Notes: generated by a model from the letters alone, not told the origin. A stretch of DNA of 11,143 nt from Desulfobulbaceae bacterium (GCA_003509305.1 DOMU01000077.1:414-11556), one strand, 5' to 3'; shown: positions 1 to 8,037, counted from the first letter of the stretch. Translations and numbers: made by a program.

Positions 1-1349
1 GTGACCGGTAAAGTTTCTAGCTCTTGCCATGGATCAGCGGTACCGATTAAAGCGGCGGTGAATTTCTGCGCCGTTTTCGGGCCGATTTTTTCGAGTTGCA
101 AAAAGACCCGGCTCCAGCTCAAGGCATCGCGAGGATTGACCAACAGGCGCAGAAAGGCCAGGACATCTTTCATATGTGCCGATTCGGTCAATCTCAGGCC
201 GCCGCGCTTTTCAAAGTCGAAACCAAGGCTGGTCAATTCTAATTCCAGTTTGAAGGAGTGAAAGCCGGAGCGGAACAAGACGGCGATTTCCCGCGCCGGG
301 ACACCTTCACTGATCAGCTTTGCAACGCTGTCGGTAACGAAACGCGCCTCGTCACGCTCGTCTCTGGCCGCGTACAGTTTTGGTTTGTCGCCGCCTTCGA
401 TACGGCTGAAGAGTGTCTTGGCGTATTTCTCGGCGGCTGCGTCAACAAATGAGTTCGTTAGGGAAAGAATCGGTTGGGTCGAGCGGTAGTTTTCTTCGAG
501 TTTGATCAGTGTCGTGTCGGGGAAGAGTTCCGGAAAGCGCATGATGTTATGGAAGTCGGCGCCGCGAAACGAATAAATCGACTGGGAATCGTCGCCGACC
601 ACCATGACGTTATTGTGGCTTGAAGCCAAAAGGCGGACAATTTCCGCCTGAATCAGGTTGGTGTCCTGGTATTCATCGACCATGATGTAGGCGAAACGAC
701 GCGACAGCGTTTCTCGCGCTTCTGGTTGTTCGACCAGAAGCCGCCGCCAGTTGACCAGCAGGTCGTCGTAATCCATCAGGGCGTGTTCTCCTTTGTAACT
801 CTGATAATGCTGATGCAGCGTCAGCAGATCATCGAGATGTGCGGCCAGGTGCGCGTATTGGCGGTCGATGAGTTCTTCAACGCTGAGTGAGCGGTTGACG
901 GCGCCACTGAATATGCCGACGATGAGGCGTTTCGAGGGGAATTGCCGATTTTCGCGGCCCAAGCCCAACGACGATTTCAAAAGATTGACAATGCCCTCGG
1001 CGTCGGCCTGATCGATGATGGAAAAGGAAGATGGATAGCCGAGCAGACTGGCGTAGCGACGCAGCAGACTGTTGGCTATGGCGTGAAACGTCCCGCCGGT
1101 CACCTGCGCGCTGGAATTACCGACCAGGCTGGCCGCCCGCCACAGCATTTCCTGGGCTGCCTTACGCGTGAAGGTGAGGAGTAAAATCTGCCAGGGTTCG
1201 ATGCCTGTTTCAAGCAGATAAGCGACCCGGTGCACGAGTGTGCGGGTTTTGCCGCTGCCCGCCCCGGCGATGACCAAGACTGGCCCCTCTGTCGTGGTGA
1301 CGGCATGGCGCTGTGCCTCGTTCAGGCTGTTGTATTCATAATCGGACAT
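1..1349 (-). CDS. UvrD/PcrA/Rep-type superfamily 1A DNA helicase, N-terminal part (3' end outside window)
   Basis: ATP-dependent 3'-5' DNA helicase of the UvrD/PcrA/Rep family, a cytoplasmic enzyme of DNA repair or replication restart. The frame is open from the ATG at 1349 to the window edge: 449 residues, against roughly 650-750 for a full member. Visible motifs, in order: Q-motif LNEAQ (residues 9-13), Walker A GAGSGKT (29-35), motif Ia LTFTRKAAQEM (about 58-68), motif Ib GGTFHA (85-90), Walker B/motif II VDEYQDTN (224-231), motif III VVGDDSQSIYSFRGA (250-264) and motif IV ENYRST (286-291). Motifs V and VI would lie beyond position 1. The nearest upstream in-frame stop is at 1401-1403 and no other ATG fits, so the start at 1349 is well placed. 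No clear Shine-Dalgarno precedes it, and no convincing promoter is seen in 1350-1408. It lies just after the nuo terminator, so it is probably a separate transcription unit unrelated to complex I. The family is certain; choosing between UvrD, PcrA and Rep is not possible here. Confidence 0.95.
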   Translation of the reverse strand, partial: MSDYEYNSLNEAQRHAVTTTEGPVLVIAGAGSGKTRTLVHRVAYLLETGIEPWQILLLTFTRKAAQEMLWRAASLVGNSSAQVTGGTFHAIANSLLRRYASLLGYPSSFSIIDQADAEGIVNLLKSSLGLGRENRQFPSKRLIVGIFSGAVNRSLSVEELIDRQYAHLAAHLDDLLTLHQHYQSYKGEHALMDYDDLLVNWRRLLVEQPEARETLSRRFAYIMVDEYQDTNLIQAEIVRLLASSHNNVMVVGDDSQSIYSFRGADFHNIMRFPELFPDTTLIKLEENYRSTQPILSLTNSFVDAAAEKYAKTLFSRIEGGDKPKLYAARDERDEARFVTDSVAKLISEGVPAREIAVLFRSGFHSFKLELELTSLGFDFEKRGGLRLTESAHMKDVLAFLRLLVNPRDALSWSRVFLQLEKIGPKTAQKFTAALIGTADPWQELETLPV

Positions 1350-1408
1350 GAATGAAGTTGAGAAGAAGAAATTCAGGCAGCAAGTGGCTGATGGGGGGCG
1401 TCATTACG

Positions 1409-1448
1409 AAAAAATAACGCAGGGCCAGCGTTACCGCCGCCCTGCGTT
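1409..1448 (-). terminator. Rho-independent terminator at the end of the nuo operon
   Basis: A perfect 10-bp inverted repeat (aacgcagggc at 1416-1425, its complement at 1439-1448) surrounds a 13-nt loop. On the minus strand the stem is followed by one A and then six T residues (1414 down to 1409), the classical intrinsic terminator layout. It starts 26 bp after the nuoN stop codon and ends 59 bp before the helicase start, so it separates the two. The T-run exists only on the minus-strand side, which gives the direction. Confidence 0.9.
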
Positions 1449-1474
1449 GTCGGAAAGCACATTTCGGGAAAAGA

Positions 1475-2902
1475 TCAAATGGCGGCCAGTGCCAGCGCTT
1501 TCTGCATTACATTGAGGAATTGATTTGGCAACACGCCGAAATAAATGATGGCAAAAATCAGCGCCACGGAAATTGCCTGCATGAAGCGACTGGGTTTATT
1601 GATAGTGACCAGCTCCTGGTTTTCATCGGGGGTACAAAAAGTGAGGCGCACCACCGACAGGTAGTAATAAATACCTATGGCCGTATTGATGGCGGCCAAT
1701 GTCACCAAAACATGATGCCCCTCACGGAAGGCCCCGACGAGCAGCATAAATTTACCGGTGAAACCCATGAAAGGTGGAATTCCAGCGAGAGAAAAAAGCG
1801 CGACGAGAAGGGTTACCGCCAAAAGCGGCGAACGCTGGTAAAGCCCCGTGAAATCCTCAATCGCGACATTATCACCATTTTTGGAAATACAGCAGATGAC
1901 CAGGAAACAGGCAAGGGTCATCAGCATGTAACCGAAAATGTAGTACGCCGCCGTGGCGTAGCCTATTGTCTGGAAAGTTAATACACCCAACATGACGAAA
2001 CCGGCATGGGCGATACCGGAAAAGGCCAGCATTCGCTTCATGTCTTTCTGCACCAAAGCGGAAAGATTGCCGTAAAACATCGAAAGAATGGCACAGACCG
2101 ACAGAATCACGCTGATGCTGTCACCACGAATGTCAAACAGGCTGGCTAAACGCAGCAGGATGGCGACGGCGGCGATTTTGGGCGCGGCGGCAATAAAGGC
2201 GGTTGTTTCGTTGGCCGCGCCTTCATAGACATCCGGCACCCAGAAATGAAATGGAAACAATGCGAGCTTGTAGAAGAAGCCGGCCATAATCATGACCGCG
2301 GCGATAACTAAGACCGGTTCGTGCAGCAGATTGGGAATACGTTCGGCGATGACGGCCATATGGGTCGAACCGGTCAATCCGTAAATATAACTCATGCCAA
2401 ACAGCATAAAGCCGGTGGCGAGAACGCCAAACAACAGATATTTGATACCTGCTTCAAACTGGAAGACTATCTTCCCGTTTTGGTCGCGCCGGATGGGCAC
2501 CATAATATAGACAGCGAAGGAAGAAAGTTCCAGAGCGACGAAAATGGCAATCAGGTCAGCGCTTGAAACCAACATCATCAGGCCCAATACCGAGACGGCT
2601 TGAAAGAGTTGGTATTCCGGGAAAAATTTCTCTTTGATGCCTGGGTGGGCGCCGCAAATAATGACCACCACCAGGGCCGCCAGGGCGATCGCTAACTTAC
2701 ACAGTTGCGAAAACATATCGACTCGGAAAGCGCCAAAGAACAAATCTCCAGAGCTGTATACCGATGCCAGACAGACGAGAGAAAGAAGGGTGTAGAACAC
2801 ATACGCCGTATTCCGCACAACCTCGGGCTTGCTGGCGGTAAGGCTGAGTCCGAAAAAGACCAACCCAGCGGCCATAACTGTCAATTCGGGTAGAAATACC
2901 AT
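1475..2902 (-). CDS. nuoN: NADH-quinone oxidoreductase subunit N (antiporter-type membrane subunit)
   Basis: Proton-pumping subunit N of complex I, a polytopic inner-membrane protein of 475 residues, the normal length for NuoN. It should sit next to NuoK/NuoJ in the membrane arm. Functional charges of the family are present: TM5 glutamate E125 in VALELSSFAVY, TM7 lysine K212 in the segment before ALFPFHFWVPDVYEGA, TM8 lysine K242, and broken-helix TM12 lysine K384 in SLAGIPPFMGFTGKF. The WVPDVYEGA and AGIPPFMGF signatures separate NuoN from NuoL and NuoM. The ATG at 2902 is preceded by AGGTAA at suitable spacing, within a 37-bp gap after nuoM. It is the last gene of the operon: the terminator follows directly. 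No truncation or frameshift is seen. Confidence 0.97.
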   Translation of the reverse strand: MVFLPELTVMAAGLVFFGLSLTASKPEVVRNTAYVFYTLLSLVCLASVYSSGDLFFGAFRVDMFSQLCKLAIALAALVVVIICGAHPGIKEKFFPEYQLFQAVSVLGLMMLVSSADLIAIFVALELSSFAVYIMVPIRRDQNGKIVFQFEAGIKYLLFGVLATGFMLFGMSYIYGLTGSTHMAVIAERIPNLLHEPVLVIAAVMIMAGFFYKLALFPFHFWVPDVYEGAANETTAFIAAAPKIAAVAILLRLASLFDIRGDSISVILSVCAILSMFYGNLSALVQKDMKRMLAFSGIAHAGFVMLGVLTFQTIGYATAAYYIFGYMLMTLACFLVICCISKNGDNVAIEDFTGLYQRSPLLAVTLLVALFSLAGIPPFMGFTGKFMLLVGAFREGHHVLVTLAAINTAIGIYYYLSVVRLTFCTPDENQELVTINKPSRFMQAISVALIFAIIYFGVLPNQFLNVMQKALALAAI

Positions 2903-2939
2903 CGGCTTACCTATCTATGCATGCGATAATTTTGAGAAA

Positions 2940-4481
2940 TTATGGAAGAAGCTGTCCGACGGTCGTCACCCCTTGCGCGCTATGGGCCGCAAACTGACTG
3001 AGCAGATTCGCAACACTTGCGTGCATCAGGTTGAGGAAACCCTGCGGCGCCAGACCAATCCAGAAAACAAAGAGCAGAAACGGCGCCAAGGTAATGATCT
3101 CTCGTTTGTTGATGTCTTTAATCCAAGACTGATCAGGATTGTCTGTGCCGCCCCAGATGATTTTCTGCAACATCCGCAGCATATATGCCGCCGCCAGCAC
3201 CGCGCCTGGAATAGCCGCCAAGGCAAGATACGGGAATTTACCCTGCCCGACTTCGAAAGAGAAGGCGCCCGCCAGAATCATGAACTCGCCAACAAAACTG
3301 TTCGTACCGGGGAAGGCAAACGATGACAGTGAAAAGAAAGTCAGGAAAGTGACGAACCATGGCATGTATTTGCCGACTCCGGTCGCCGAGCGTAATTCCC
3401 GGCTGTGAGTACGTTCATAGATCATGCCAACGCAGAGGAAAAGAGCGCCGGTTGTTACACCGTGGTTGATCATCTGCAGAATCGAACCTTCGACACCTTC
3501 CTGGTTTAGGACAAAAATACCCAAGGTGACAAAACCCATATGGCCAACCGATGAATACGCGATCAGCTTTTTCATGTCACTTTGCGCCAATGCCGTAAAG
3601 CCGCCGTAAATGATGCCAGCGATCGACAGCCACAGGATGGCCGGTGCCAGATATACCGTCGCGTCAGGCGTGATTGGCAGGGCGAAGCGAAGAAAACCGT
3701 ATGTACCCATTTTCAACAAAACGGAAGCAAGGATGACCGAACCGGCGGTGGGCGCTTCCACATGTGCCGCTGGCAACCACGTGTGGAATGGGAACATCGG
3801 CACTTTGATGGCAAAGGCGAGAAAAAAGGTCAGGAAAACAAGGAGTTGGGAAGTAAAACCGTAGTTTTGCCACATCATATCGGGAATGAAAAAGCTATAC
3901 CCGTTCTGGACGAACAGCCAGATAATCGCCACCAAAAGCAGAACTGAACCCGCCAAGGTGTAGAGGAAGAACTTGATTGAAGCGTAAATCTTGCGCGGGC
4001 CGCCCCAGATCCCGATGATCAGATACATCGGGATCAGCATCGCCTCCCAGAACACATAAAAGAGCAGGAAATCGAGGGCGACGAAGACCCCGATCATAGC
4101 CGATTCCATCACCAGCAGGCACACCATGAAGGCGCGGACCCGTTTGCTGATGTATGTCCATGAGGCCAAGACGCAGAACGGCATGATCAATGTGGTCAGG
4201 AGGACCAGCAAGATGGATATCCCATCAAGGCCAATGACATAATTGATGTTCAGCGCCTCAATCCAGGTGTGCTTTTCGCAAAACTGGAAGGCTGAGGTCG
4301 TTCTATCGAAACCGCTCAGCAGCCGCAAGGAGTACAGGGCGGCTACCGAAGTGACAACCAGCGTCCATTTCCGGGCAAAGTTGTCGTTGGCCGTAAATAA
4401 AAGCGGTATGACGGCAATTAGCGGCAAGAAGATGAGAATGCTCAGCACTGGCGGCCCTGTATGTATCAGTAGTTGTTCCAT
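2940..4481 (-). CDS. nuoM: NADH-quinone oxidoreductase subunit M (antiporter-type membrane subunit)
   Basis: Proton-pumping subunit M of complex I, an integral membrane protein with about 14 helices. From the ATG at 4481 it is 513 residues, typical for NuoM. Family residues are visible: TM5 glutamate E146 in FYVFWEAMLIPMYLIIGIWGG (the IPMYLIIGIWGG stretch is a strong NuoM signature), TM7 lysine K226 in AIKVPMFPFHTWLPAAHVEAP, TM8 lysine K257 in LLKMGTYGFLRF, and TM12 glutamate E399 in FPGTNSFVGEF, where L and N carry lysine. A GTG at 4484 immediately upstream is an alternative start. AGGT (4491-4494) lies 9 nt from the ATG and 6 nt from the GTG, so spacing does not decide; ATG is preferred as the commoner codon. 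It follows the NuoL-like gene after a 24-bp gap. No irregularity is seen. Confidence 0.97.
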   Translation of the reverse strand: MEQLLIHTGPPVLSILIFLPLIAVIPLLFTANDNFARKWTLVVTSVAALYSLRLLSGFDRTTSAFQFCEKHTWIEALNINYVIGLDGISILLVLLTTLIMPFCVLASWTYISKRVRAFMVCLLVMESAMIGVFVALDFLLFYVFWEAMLIPMYLIIGIWGGPRKIYASIKFFLYTLAGSVLLLVAIIWLFVQNGYSFFIPDMMWQNYGFTSQLLVFLTFFLAFAIKVPMFPFHTWLPAAHVEAPTAGSVILASVLLKMGTYGFLRFALPITPDATVYLAPAILWLSIAGIIYGGFTALAQSDMKKLIAYSSVGHMGFVTLGIFVLNQEGVEGSILQMINHGVTTGALFLCVGMIYERTHSRELRSATGVGKYMPWFVTFLTFFSLSSFAFPGTNSFVGEFMILAGAFSFEVGQGKFPYLALAAIPGAVLAAAYMLRMLQKIIWGGTDNPDQSWIKDINKREIITLAPFLLFVFWIGLAPQGFLNLMHASVANLLSQFAAHSAQGVTTVGQLLP

Positions 4482-4505
4482 CACGAGATAACCTTTTTAA
4501 ATCAA

Positions 4506-6302
4506 TTAAAACCAAACAAAGGCCAATAACGCCAGTGTGGCAAAAGTTATTGTGAAAAACAGCGAATACTGTATTTGCCCGCGTTGAAGACCGCTGCTCA
4601 CCCGCTGCCCCAGACCACGAACGCCACGGGCGATCCCATCAACCACGCCATCAATGCCATGCCAGTCGAACCACGCCCAGAAGCGGGAAACGATCATCAG
4701 GGGCACCAGGCCAACTACGCGGTAAACCTCTCCCCAGGCGGTATCTATCGCTTGGATGGGTTTACTGGCCAGCCACAGGAATCCACGCCCGCCACGACGA
4801 TAGAGCCAATCCAGATCGAGCATGGTGTTCGCTTTGGCACCAATCCGATTTTTTATGAAGGCGAAAACCAGCGCCGTGCAGGCCAGCACCTGTAAAGTTT
4901 CAGCCATGTGATAAGTGCTGTAAGGATTATATTCGATACCGGCATTGGGCAGCATTGCATAAAGCATCGGGTAGAATGTGCCGAAGGCGAAACAGAGAAT
5001 GGATGCCGCGGCCATGGCCATGGTCATATTCCACGGCGGTTCAGCCGCTTTGTCATATACTTCCTGCTTGCCTTTGAATTCTCCGAAGAAAATGAGATTC
5101 GGCAGTCGAAGACCCGCGACGAGAAAGGTTCCCGCCGAGACCAACATCAAGGCGAAACCGACCAGCGGCAGATGCTCTTCAAAGCCCGCCGAGATGATCA
5201 TTGATTTGCTGACGAAACCGGAAAAGAGCGGAAAACCAGAGACGGAGACCGCACCGACCAACAGAAAGAGCATGGTCATCGGCATCTTTTTGTATAAGCC
5301 GCCCAAATCGGTGAACTTGCTACTGCCCGTAGCCTTGATAATCGAGCCAGCCGCCATGAACAACAGGCCTTTGTAGAGAATATGCGCGAAAGCGTGCGCC
5401 GCTGTGCCATTGATGGCCAGCGCCGTGCCAATACCGACACCCGCGACCATATAACCAACCTGGCTGATGATTTCCCAACCGAGCAGGCGGCGGACATCGT
5501 TTTCTTTCAAGGCGTAGATGATGCCGAGAATAGCCATAAACACGCCGAGATAAATCAGGACGTCAAAACCAGCGAAGGCCCGCGCCAAGGTGTAAACAGC
5601 TGTTTTGGTTGTGAAGGCGCACATGAAGACCGCGCCGGTAATGGTCGCTTTGCTGTAGGCATCCGGCAACCACGAGTGAAATGGCGGTACAGCGGCGTTC
5701 AACATTAAACCGGCCATGATCAGCCAGGTGGCAAGAGTGGAGTGGTGTTCATCAAGCGGCACGAATGAGAAATCTCCCGTTGTCTGATAACGCAGGATAA
5801 ATCCCAAAAGCAGCAACACTCCACCAAACATATGGACGAGTAGGTATCGGTAACCGGCGGCCAGGCTGTCTTTGTCGGTATTGAACCAGATGAGAAAGGT
5901 CGAAGCGAAAGCCATCATTTCCCAGAACAGGAACAACACCAGATAATCGCCGCTGTAAATGACGCCCAAAGAACCGGCGACATAAAACCAGGCGGCGACA
6001 TGCTGCCAGTGGTCGTCCACATGCAGGCCATACAGCGTACCGATGATGGCCATCAGCGCCATGATGAAGGCGAAAACACTAGAGAGGCTGTCAACGCGGC
6101 CAAAAGTTAAGGTCCAGTCGCCCATGAAGGAAACAACGCCGTAGGTACCGGGATTGGCATTAAGAAAAATGACGTCAAGAAAGGTCAGAATCGGGACCAA
6201 CAGCAGATACGGCTTGCGGAACGGGTCGCGGATGAACGGCAACAACGCCGCCCCGACAAGCAAAATCAGCGATGGATGGAGGAAGCCAAAGTTACCGGTC
6301 AT
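4506..6302 (-). CDS. nuoL: NuoL-like (MrpD-related) antiporter-type subunit with C-terminal lateral extension
   Basis: Antiporter-type membrane subunit of 598 residues, probably the NuoL equivalent. The core spans about residues 1-485: TM5 glutamate E128 in LFLFWEMMAF, the VPPFHSWLPDAY loop (206-216), TM8 lysine K233 in FTTKTAVYTLARAF, H307/K311 in AHILYKGLLFMAAGS, and TM12 lysine K366 in GFPLFSGFVSK. The TM7 lysine usual in NuoL/M/N is absent: N202 occupies the aligned place. Residues about 486-598 form a tail beginning near LDLDWLYRRGG, then a long mostly amphipathic stretch ending GQRVSSGLQRGQIQYS and one final helix, as expected for the NuoL lateral helix plus anchor. The frame can be extended upstream to 6353, but the ATG at 6302 has a good Shine-Dalgarno and the longer version adds a charged, non-membrane leader inside the upstream gene. 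It overlaps that gene by 11 bp. By sequence style it is closer to MrpD-type proteins than to classical NuoL, so the subunit letter is inferred from position and the C-terminal tail. Confidence 0.88.
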   Translation of the reverse strand: MTGNFGFLHPSLILLVGAALLPFIRDPFRKPYLLLVPILTFLDVIFLNANPGTYGVVSFMGDWTLTFGRVDSLSSVFAFIMALMAIIGTLYGLHVDDHWQHVAAWFYVAGSLGVIYSGDYLVLFLFWEMMAFASTFLIWFNTDKDSLAAGYRYLLVHMFGGVLLLLGFILRYQTTGDFSFVPLDEHHSTLATWLIMAGLMLNAAVPPFHSWLPDAYSKATITGAVFMCAFTTKTAVYTLARAFAGFDVLIYLGVFMAILGIIYALKENDVRRLLGWEIISQVGYMVAGVGIGTALAINGTAAHAFAHILYKGLLFMAAGSIIKATGSSKFTDLGGLYKKMPMTMLFLLVGAVSVSGFPLFSGFVSKSMIISAGFEEHLPLVGFALMLVSAGTFLVAGLRLPNLIFFGEFKGKQEVYDKAAEPPWNMTMAMAAASILCFAFGTFYPMLYAMLPNAGIEYNPYSTYHMAETLQVLACTALVFAFIKNRIGAKANTMLDLDWLYRRGGRGFLWLASKPIQAIDTAWGEVYRVVGLVPLMIVSRFWAWFDWHGIDGVVDGIARGVRGLGQRVSSGLQRGQIQYSLFFTITFATLALLAFVWF

Positions 6303-6543
6303 AGTAGTCCTCGTCTGTTTCGATGCCGGTTTTTGCCCAGGCTTTGGCCACAAATACCAACACTAAGGCCGAAACGATCGTAAAAAGTGACCAGAACCCT
6401 GGAATCTTTTCCAGCCAGCTATGGACATGATGCCTGTCGATGACAATCAAACTCCAGATCACGATTGCCGCCACGATCCCATAACCGCCATGGCGCACCA
6501 GCTTGGATCGCGCTTTGAGAAATTCTATCAGGTTCACTATCAT
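6292..6543 (-). CDS. 83-residue two-helix membrane protein embedded in the nuo operon
   Basis: I do not recognise a named family. The protein has a short basic N-terminus (FLKARSKLVRHGG), a first hydrophobic helix about residues 20-36, a short polar loop rich in His and Asp (IDRHHVHSWLEK, about 35-46), a second helix about 49-67, and an acidic Tyr-rich tail ending DEDYYDR. It is real rather than a chance frame: its ATG overlaps the stop of the upstream MrpD-like gene by 4 bp (ATGA), it has an AGGCGG-type ribosome site, and its 3' end overlaps the NuoL-like start by 11 bp. That coupling suggests equimolar synthesis with the two antiporter-type subunits, so it may be an accessory subunit of the membrane arm. 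It does not look like NuoA, NuoJ, NuoK or MrpC, which have three or more helices and buried glutamates. The function is unknown; the membrane location is well supported. Confidence 0.85.
   Translation of the reverse strand: MIVNLIEFLKARSKLVRHGGYGIVAAIVIWSLIVIDRHHVHSWLEKIPGFWSLFTIVSALVLVFVAKAWAKTGIETDEDYYDR
6308..6312 (-). promoter_or_regulatory. Ribosome binding site fixing the NuoL-like start
   Basis: GAGGA on the minus strand, 5 nt before the ATG at 6302. It lies inside the end of the 83-residue gene and supports 6302 over the longer in-frame start at 6353. Confidence 0.8.
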
Positions 6544-8024
6544 CCGATCACCGCCTTGACAAACTGCAACATGAAATTGGGGAAAATACCAATCAGCACG
6601 GAAATGGTACAGGCAATGAGTATTGGGATGAGCATACTCAAAGGCGCTTCCTTAATGCCGGTAAAAGGTTCAGTCGCCGGTCTCTTGCCGAAAAAGGCGC
6701 GATAGGTGATGGGCGCGAAATAGGCGGCATTCAGCATGGTGCTGGTGATGAGGATCAGTAGAATGCCAATCTGGTTCGCCTGTATCGAACCGACCAGCAA
6801 ATCCCATTTGGTGATGAAACCGGCCACTGGTGGCGCACCGATCATAGATAAGGAAGCGATGGCGAAAGCGGCGAAGGTAAAGGGCATGGTTTTTCCCAAG
6901 CCGTCAAGTTCCGAAATAAACTTTTTATGGGCCGCGACATAAATGGCGCCAGCGCAGAAGAACAGGGTGATTTTTGAGAAAGCGTGGTTGACGATATGGA
7001 TTAATCCGCCCTCAATGCCGTTGGGGGTGAGCAATGCCACACCCATGATGATATAAGAAAGCTGACTGACTGTTGAATAGGCAAGCCGTGATTTGAGGTT
7101 ATCTTTGCTTAAAGCGATAACCGATGCCATGATAATGGTGAAACCAACAAAATACGCGGTGGGAATACCCAAATTCAAGGCGTCCATCGTGTCGACGCCG
7201 AAGACATACAGCATAGTCCTTGTTGTGCAGAACACGCCAACCTTGACGACAGCAACTGCATGAAGCAGCGCGGAAACCGGGGTGGGTGCCACCATCGCTC
7301 CGGGGAGCCAATGGTGAAAGGGCATGATGCCATTTTTGGCGAAGCCACACAGACAAAAGATATACAGGAGTGTGACCAGCGCGTGGTTGGCGTCAGCCGG
7401 GAAAATACCGGTTTTGATATTGGTCGGGAAATCCAGTGTGCCTGTCAGCACGTAAATGAGAATTAAGGCCGGCAGCAACAGAGCTTTGGCTGTGGTGGTC
7501 AGATAGACGATGTATTTCCGCGCTCCGCTGTAGCCTTCCTCATCCTGATGATGGGCGACCAGGGGATAGGTACAAATCGAAACAATTTCATAAAACAGGT
7601 ACATCGTGAACAGATTATCGGAAAAGGCCACCCCGATAGCGCCGAAAATCGCCAAGGCGAAACAGGCGTTGAAACGGGTTTGCGCGTGCTCATGCAGCGT
7701 GCGCATATACCCCATGGAATAATAAACGGCTATCGTCCACAGCGAAGAAGCGACCAAGGCGAAAATCATCGACATGGCGTCGGCGCGCAGTGTGACCGAT
7801 ACGCCCGGCAGGAGTTGAAACATTGTCAACTTCAGGGTTTTTCCAGCCAGAACACTTGGAATCAGCGAACAAACGATAGCTAAAAGAATAACGGAAGCGA
7901 TCGAAGAAATTGCTTCGCGGCGATTCTCGTTCTTACCGTTGAGCATAACCCCAATGGAGCCGATCAATGGTATCAACAGAGCGAGAAGCAGGGAAGGAGA
8001 GCTGACTACTGTACTGGTTTCCAT
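6540..8024 (-). CDS. MrpD-like antiporter-type membrane subunit (extra subunit of complex I)
   Basis: Complete antiporter-type subunit of 494 residues with about 14 membrane helices, resembling the MrpD/PhaD family and complex I L/M/N subunits. The ion-path residues are all there: TM5 glutamate E146 in TMYLFYEIVSICTYPLV, TM7 lysine K230 in GFAKNGIMPFHHWLPGAM, TM8 lysine K261 in HAVAVVKVGVF, K351 in NHAFSKITLFFCAGA, and TM12 lysine K406 in IGAPPVAGFITKWDL. It stops after the last core helix and has no NuoL-type C-terminal extension. The ATG at 8024 follows nuoK by 13 bp, with AAGGAA about 9 nt upstream overlapping the nuoK stop region. Its 3' end overlaps the 83-residue gene by 4 bp. It lies where nuoL normally is, yet another NuoL-like gene follows, so it appears to be a fourth pumping module. 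Whether it moves protons or sodium cannot be read from the sequence. Automatic annotation might call it MrpD or NuoL/NuoM. Confidence 0.9.
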   Translation of the reverse strand: METSTVVSSPSLLLALLIPLIGSIGVMLNGKNENRREAISSIASVILLAIVCSLIPSVLAGKTLKLTMFQLLPGVSVTLRADAMSMIFALVASSLWTIAVYYSMGYMRTLHEHAQTRFNACFALAIFGAIGVAFSDNLFTMYLFYEIVSICTYPLVAHHQDEEGYSGARKYIVYLTTTAKALLLPALILIYVLTGTLDFPTNIKTGIFPADANHALVTLLYIFCLCGFAKNGIMPFHHWLPGAMVAPTPVSALLHAVAVVKVGVFCTTRTMLYVFGVDTMDALNLGIPTAYFVGFTIIMASVIALSKDNLKSRLAYSTVSQLSYIIMGVALLTPNGIEGGLIHIVNHAFSKITLFFCAGAIYVAAHKKFISELDGLGKTMPFTFAAFAIASLSMIGAPPVAGFITKWDLLVGSIQANQIGILLILITSTMLNAAYFAPITYRAFFGKRPATEPFTGIKEAPLSMLIPILIACTISVLIGIFPNFMLQFVKAVIG

Positions 8025-8037
8025 GCGTAACAGTTCC

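Noticed and set aside
1..261. Plus-strand open frame at the left edge
   Set aside because: It is antisense to the helicase, whose motifs are unmistakable on the minus strand.
1520..1981. 153-codon plus-strand open frame inside nuoN
   Set aside because: Antisense shadow of nuoN; no motif and no ribosome site.
2829..3326. 165-codon plus-strand open frame across the nuoM/nuoN junction
   Set aside because: It lies antisense to two strongly supported genes, its composition is polar and biased like a reverse-complement shadow of membrane protein codons, and it has no recognisable domain.
6303..6353. Longer NuoL-like protein starting at 6353
   Set aside because: The extra 17 residues are charged (many Lys/Pro/Gln) and lie within the coding end of the 83-residue gene; the ATG at 6302 has a well-placed GAGGA.
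4506..8024. Possibility that the MrpD-like and NuoL-like genes are two halves of one broken nuoL
   Set aside because: Each protein independently has the complete antiporter core, with its own TM5 Glu, WLP loop, TM8 Lys and TM12 Lys, and a separate gene lies between them.
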